Part shown: in pieces, positions 61,035-64,000 of the stretch
How the letters are laid out: the number at the start of each line of letters is the position of its first letter
How positions within the stretch are numbered: the stretch's first letter is position 1
Source: Micromonospora citrea
Lineage (GTDB): Bacteria > Actinomycetota > Actinomycetes > Mycobacteriales > Micromonosporaceae
Assembly: GCF_900090315.1 (NCBI RefSeq)
Contig: NZ_FMHZ01000002.1
Span: 1,404,501 to 1,468,500, forward strand
Direction of reading: 5' to 3'
Length of the DNA stretch: 64,000 nucleotides
Made by a program: the position numbers and the translations under genes
The notes under the pieces: generated by a model
What the model was told of the DNA's origin: nothing
What the model saw: only the letters and a program-made list of their open reading frames with translations
The model's database searches: none

Positions 61035-61694
61035 ATGGGCGGCGAGGATCGGGCCGACAGGTTGTCGGCGGAGTCGCTCGCGGCGGGCGATCCGACCGGC
61101 TGGTTCGAGCGGCTCTACACCGAGGCGCAGCGGGGCGACGCGGTCGTGCCGTGGGACCGGGAGGCGCCGCACGGGATGCTCGTCGGGTGGGCCGCCGCGC
61201 GGGGGCTGGCGGGGTCGGGCCGACGGGCGGTCGTGGTGGGCTGCGGCTACGGGCGGGACGCCGAGCACGTCGCCGGGCTGGGCTTCGCCACGGTGGCCTT
61301 CGACGTCTCCCCCACCGCCGTCGAAGGGGCGCGGCGGCGGCACCCGCGTTCCGCCGTGGACTACCGGGTCGCCGACCTGTTCGACCCGCCGGCGGGCTGG
61401 CGGCACGGCTTCGACCTGGTGGTGGAGAGCATGACCGTGCAGGCGTTGCCGGTCGAGCTTCGCGGGGCCGCGACCGCCGCCGTGGCCTCGCTGGTCGCGC
61501 CGGGCGGCACGCTGTTGGTGATCGCCGCCGGGCGCGGCGACGACGAGGCCCCGCCGGCCGGGCCGCCGTGGCCGCTGAGCCGTGCCGAGGTGGCCGGGTT
61601 CGCCGTCGACGGCGTAACGCCCGTCGAGGTCGAGGCCCACGAGGACCCCGCGGGCGTACGCCGCTGGCGCGCCGAGTTCCGCCGGCCCGCCTGA
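61035..61694 (+). CDS. Class I SAM-dependent methyltransferase (thiopurine/tellurite-resistance-like)
   Basis: A 219-residue methyltransferase. The SAM motif VVVGCGYGRDAEHVA near residue 65, with AFDVSPTAVEGA near 87 and PGGTLLVIAAG near 155, resembles TPMT/TehB-like enzymes. The PWDREAPHG segment near 38 (W-D pattern before the SAM motif) is also seen in that group. The methyl acceptor is unknown. The ATG at 61035 is chosen; a TTG at 61023 is possible. No clear Shine-Dalgarno. It is divergent from the DNRLRE gene and has no operon partner. Confidence 0.83.
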   Translation: MGGEDRADRLSAESLAAGDPTGWFERLYTEAQRGDAVVPWDREAPHGMLVGWAAARGLAGSGRRAVVVGCGYGRDAEHVAGLGFATVAFDVSPTAVEGARRRHPRSAVDYRVADLFDPPAGWRHGFDLVVESMTVQALPVELRGAATAAVASLVAPGGTLLVIAAGRGDDEAPPAGPPWPLSRAEVAGFAVDGVTPVEVEAHEDPAGVRRWRAEFRRPA

Positions 61695-61740
61695 CCCGTC
61701 CCACCCGACTTCCCCCGCGGCCAGCCGTGGGTCGGATCCG

Positions 61741-61804
61741 CCCGCCGCGACCCGCCGCGACCCGCCGCGCGCCGGTCGCGCGCCGGTCGCGCGCCGGTCG
61801 CGAC
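61741..61804. repeat. Short GC tandem repeats downstream of the methyltransferase
   Basis: Three copies of CCCGCCGCGA (61741-61770, imperfect third) are followed by three copies of GCGCCGGTCGC. The repeats lie in the 250-bp spacer before the SGNH hydrolase. A TTGACG at 61866-61871 with TGTGAT 18 bases downstream could be the hydrolase promoter. Confidence 0.6.
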
Positions 61805-61944
61805 CGGATGGTGACCCGGCGACCCGCCGGACGTTCCTCCCGCCGAAAGTTTTCGTGACAAGCCATTGACGTCCGTCGCACGCCGGTGATGTGATCGCGG
61901 CCCCAGAGGATCTTTCACATTTCGATGGACAGTTGGAGGACGTC

Positions 61945-63204
61945 ATGTCCAGGATCCGTCGTACCGCTCTCGCGGCGGCGCTCGCCGTGGCCGCCGCAGC
62001 CCTGTCGACCGCCGTCGGGCTGCCCGCCCCGGCCACGGCGGCGCCGCCCACGGCCGCGGTGGCGCTCGGCGACAGCTTCATCAGCGGCGAGGGCGCCGGG
62101 GCGTACACCCCGGTGGTCGACGTCAACGGCACGGCGCAGGGCTTCCCGGGCTGGACCGCGCCGAACAGCAACGCGTTCTTCTGCCACCGCTCGGCGAACG
62201 CCTCACTGCACCGGGCGAGCCTGCCGGGCATCCAGGACCGGTTCAACCTCGCGTGCTCCGGCGGCCAGCCGCACGACATCGCCGCCGTCTCCTCCGCCCG
62301 CACGGGTGGCCGGCAGGTCGCCGCCCAGCTCGACCAGCTCCGCGCGGTCGCCCGTACCCACGACATCGACCTGGTGCTGCTCGGCCTCGGCTCGAACAAC
62401 AGCTCGTTCACCTTCGGCGACGTCGCGGAGAAGTGCGCCAACCGCTTCATCGCCGACGCCTGGACCGGCTGGTGGGAGTTCTGGGCCTATCTGGGCGGGC
62501 CGGTGGAGCAGGAGCCCTGCACGGACGCCGACCTGGCCACCGCCGCCCAGTGGAACGCCGCGACCGCGGAGACCACGGCGGCGGTACGCCAGCTGCTCAC
62601 GACGCTGCGCGAGATCGACGCCGACGGCCAGCACCGGATCGTCTTCCAGGACTACACCAACCCGCTGCCGTTCGACCTCGAACCGGCGTTCCACAGCGAG
62701 GACAGCCGGGACGACACGCGGGACAAGTTCCGGGCGCTGGGCGCCGAGCGGTACGCGGCCGGCTGCCCGATCCACCGGGCCAGCCTGCTGCCGGGGCACC
62801 GCTTCTCGCAGGGCCTGGGCACGCTGGTGAGGTCGGCCCGGGACAGCATGGCCGCCGAGTTCCCCGGCGCGGACCTGGTCTACCTCAACGTGCAGCGGGC
62901 CTTCGACGGCGCCCGGCTCTGCGAGTCGACGACCAGCCCGGCCGGTGCGCTGGCCACCCCGATCCGGCTTCAGGACAACCCGCCGAACGGCACCTTCGTC
63001 ACCAGCCTGGAGGGCAAGGACAAGATCGCCATCCAGCGGATCGCGAACACCTGCGTGACCTACTTCCAGACCTGCCAGGAATCCTGGCACCCGAACGCCG
63101 CCGGCCACCAGGTGCTCGGGCAGTGCCTGAGCGGGGCCGCCGCCACCGGCGCCCGCGCGGTCTCCTGCGTCCGCGCCGGCGACGGCTCGATCACCGTCTC
63201 CTGA
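61945..63204 (+). CDS. Secreted SGNH/GDSL hydrolase
   Basis: A 419-residue exported esterase. The signal peptide (about residues 1-33) has a twin-arginine-like RR and a hydrophobic Ala-rich core ending ATAAP. The nucleophile Ser is in ALGDSFISGEG near residue 42; GLGSNNSSF near 148 is block III and SWHPNAAGH near 388 holds the catalytic Asp/His region. Six or more cysteines may form disulfides, as in Streptomyces lipases of this family. It likely cleaves lipid or acyl esters outside the cell. GGAGGA lies six bases before the ATG. Confidence 0.87.
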   Translation: MSRIRRTALAAALAVAAAALSTAVGLPAPATAAPPTAAVALGDSFISGEGAGAYTPVVDVNGTAQGFPGWTAPNSNAFFCHRSANASLHRASLPGIQDRFNLACSGGQPHDIAAVSSARTGGRQVAAQLDQLRAVARTHDIDLVLLGLGSNNSSFTFGDVAEKCANRFIADAWTGWWEFWAYLGGPVEQEPCTDADLATAAQWNAATAETTAAVRQLLTTLREIDADGQHRIVFQDYTNPLPFDLEPAFHSEDSRDDTRDKFRALGAERYAAGCPIHRASLLPGHRFSQGLGTLVRSARDSMAAEFPGADLVYLNVQRAFDGARLCESTTSPAGALATPIRLQDNPPNGTFVTSLEGKDKIAIQRIANTCVTYFQTCQESWHPNAAGHQVLGQCLSGAAATGARAVSCVRAGDGSITVS

Positions 63205-63220
63205 CCCGGGCGGCCCGCAC

Positions 63221-63250
63221 CGGGCCCCGTGCCGTCAGGCGCGGGGCCCG
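63221..63250 (+). terminator. Hairpin terminator
   Basis: Arms CGGGCCCCG (63221-63229) and CGGGGCCCG (63242-63250) form a 9-bp stem 17 bases after the SGNH hydrolase stop. Confidence 0.65.
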
Positions 63251-63357
63251 GTAGCTGTCCGGCACGGGCCCGGTAGCTGTCCGGCACGGGCCCGGCAGCT
63301 GTCCGGCACGGGCCCGGCAGCGGACGGCACGGGCCCGGTGAGGTCCGGCCCGGGGCC
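63249..63357. repeat. 22-bp tandem repeats, about five copies
   Basis: Units of CGGTAGCTGTCCGGCACGGGCC (two exact, then diverging copies) fill most of the spacer 63205-63391. Related GC motifs and an 11-bp-arm hairpin (63423-63433 with 63438-63448) continue into the 3' end of the Rrf2 gene, whose last 20 codons look repeat-derived (PVPDGTGPVRDVTGPRA). Confidence 0.75.
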
Positions 63358-63391
63358 CGGTGACGTCTCGTCCTCGGCCTGCCCCGGGCCG

Positions 63392-63880
63392 TCAGGCGCG
63401 GGGCCCGGTGACGTCTCGCACCGGCCCCGTGCCGTCGGGCACGGGGCCCCGGGCGCGGGGCAGGCCGAGGGTGAGCAGCACGGGGCCGACCGGCCCGTCG
63501 ACGAGGCCGCCGAGGGTCACCCCGTCCAGCACCGCGAGGAACGCGTCCCGGGCACGGCGCAGTTCCCCCCGCAGCCGGCAGGCCGCCCGCAGCGAGCAGG
63601 CCGGCTCGTCGCAGGACACCACCTCGTCGTCGCCCTCGAAGGCCCGGACCACCCGGCCCACCGTGATGTCGTGGCCGCCCTCGGCGAGGGCCACCCCGCC
63701 CGAGCGGCCCCGGATGGTGACCAGCACCCCGATCCGCTGCAACCGCTGGACCACCTTCGCGACGTGGTTGCGGGGCAGCTCCAGCTGGTCGGACAGCTCG
63801 TCCACGGTCATCCGGCGCGGGTTCGCGGCGGCCAGCATGGCGATCCGCAGCGCCATGTCGGTGGACCGGTTGAGCTTCAC
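63392..63880 (-). CDS. Rrf2 family regulator, NsrR-like
   Basis: A 162-residue Rrf2 regulator. The winged helix lies at about residues 8-65 (MTVDELSDQLELPRNHVAKVVQRL), followed by the RGRSGGVALA wing. Three cysteines, C-x4-C-x5-C in SCDEPACSLRAAC near residues 90-102, are placed to bind an iron-sulfur cluster as in NsrR/IscR/RsrR. NsrR senses nitric oxide and controls flavohaemoglobin genes. The start is GTG with no strong Shine-Dalgarno. The C-terminal 20 residues are a repeat-derived tail. The downstream target is probably beyond the window's right edge; the final 120 bases (63881-64000) hold no gene but look like a promoter region. Confidence 0.85.
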   Translation of the reverse strand: MKLNRSTDMALRIAMLAAANPRRMTVDELSDQLELPRNHVAKVVQRLQRIGVLVTIRGRSGGVALAEGGHDITVGRVVRAFEGDDEVVSCDEPACSLRAACRLRGELRRARDAFLAVLDGVTLGGLVDGPVGPVLLTLGLPRARGPVPDGTGPVRDVTGPRA

Positions 63881-64000
63881 GTACCGACCCTAGCCAGCGC
63901 GGACACCGGCCACCACGGGCCGACGGGCCAGGTTTGTGATCCAGGCGACCCTCGACCCGGGACCTTCGACCCTGAAGAGGTATCTCGAATTCCTGTTTTG

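Noticed and set aside
58410..62450. 1346-codon minus-strand frame
   Set aside because: It spans several genes on both strands. Only the stretch near 60300-60704 is coding (N-terminus of the frameshifted DNRLRE protein).
63249..63357. CRISPR array
   Set aside because: The units are contiguous and degenerate, without spacers.
1..64000. tRNA or rRNA genes
   Set aside because: No T-loop/acceptor-stem pattern or rRNA-like segment was recognised by eye; a tRNAscan run would settle this.

Overview
The window is very GC-rich (roughly 73% by eye). It uses GTG and TTG starts freely, packs genes into operons with 4-base ATGA/GTGA/TTGA overlaps, and has some apparently leaderless genes with a TAG-type -10 six bases before the start. 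With the families present (actinobacterial C39 peptidase behind a ydaO leader, XRE/TPR regulators, DUF6541-like membrane proteins, a second type IIA topoisomerase pair), this points to a filamentous actinobacterium, most likely Micromonosporaceae (Micromonospora-like). That assignment is inference; no rRNA or tRNA gene was found.

From 1 to about 42 kb the window is largely a cell-surface glycopolymer locus. Region A (0.9-13.5 kb) holds enzymes resembling WlbB/WbpD, WlbA/WbpB and WbpE of the 2,3-diacetamido-uronate pathway, a TagF-like polymerase, a large membrane protein, a flippase-like protein, and a second sugar operon (aminotransferase, epimerase, hexapeptide acyltransferase, GT4). Region B (15-21 kb) is teichoic-acid-like: a TetR regulator divergent from a TagG/TagH-type ABC exporter, a fused cytidylyltransferase-SDR of the Bcs1 (CDP-ribitol) type, and a second TagF-like polymerase. 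L-2-hydroxyglutarate oxidase lies between A and B. Region C (21-25 kb) has a hydrolase, a secreted C39 peptidase under a predicted c-di-AMP riboswitch, two lineage-specific proteins and an SDR remnant.

Region D (25-41.5 kb) is the most unusual. All six pseudaminic acid steps are present: pseB, pseC, pseF and pseG in a rightward operon, and pseH and pseI in another rightward operon with a pyruvyl transferase and a GT2. Between them, on the opposite strand, is a five-gene operon of acyl carrier protein, 3-oxoacyl-ACP reductase, AMP-dependent ligase, LuxE-like acyl-protein synthetase and LuxC-like acyl reductase, without luciferase genes. The pseB operon also carries two uncharacterised proteins. 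An inferred role is making and attaching an unusual acyl or aldehyde-derived substituent on a pseudaminic-acid-containing wall polymer.

Region E (41.5-52 kb) holds three coupled small ORFs divergent from an XRE/TPR regulator, a NUDIX hydrolase, a second large membrane protein, AlkB, a GT-C/GT2 pair and a uracil-xanthine permease. Region F (52-58.4 kb) is a parE-parC-like pair in which parE carries a 484-residue HNH intein in its TOPRIM EGDSA motif. Region G (58.6-64 kb) has a frameshifted secreted DNRLRE-type protein, a methyltransferase, a secreted SGNH hydrolase and an Rrf2/NsrR-type regulator. Strong hairpin terminators separate convergent genes, and short tandem repeats recur both between genes and in protein termini.
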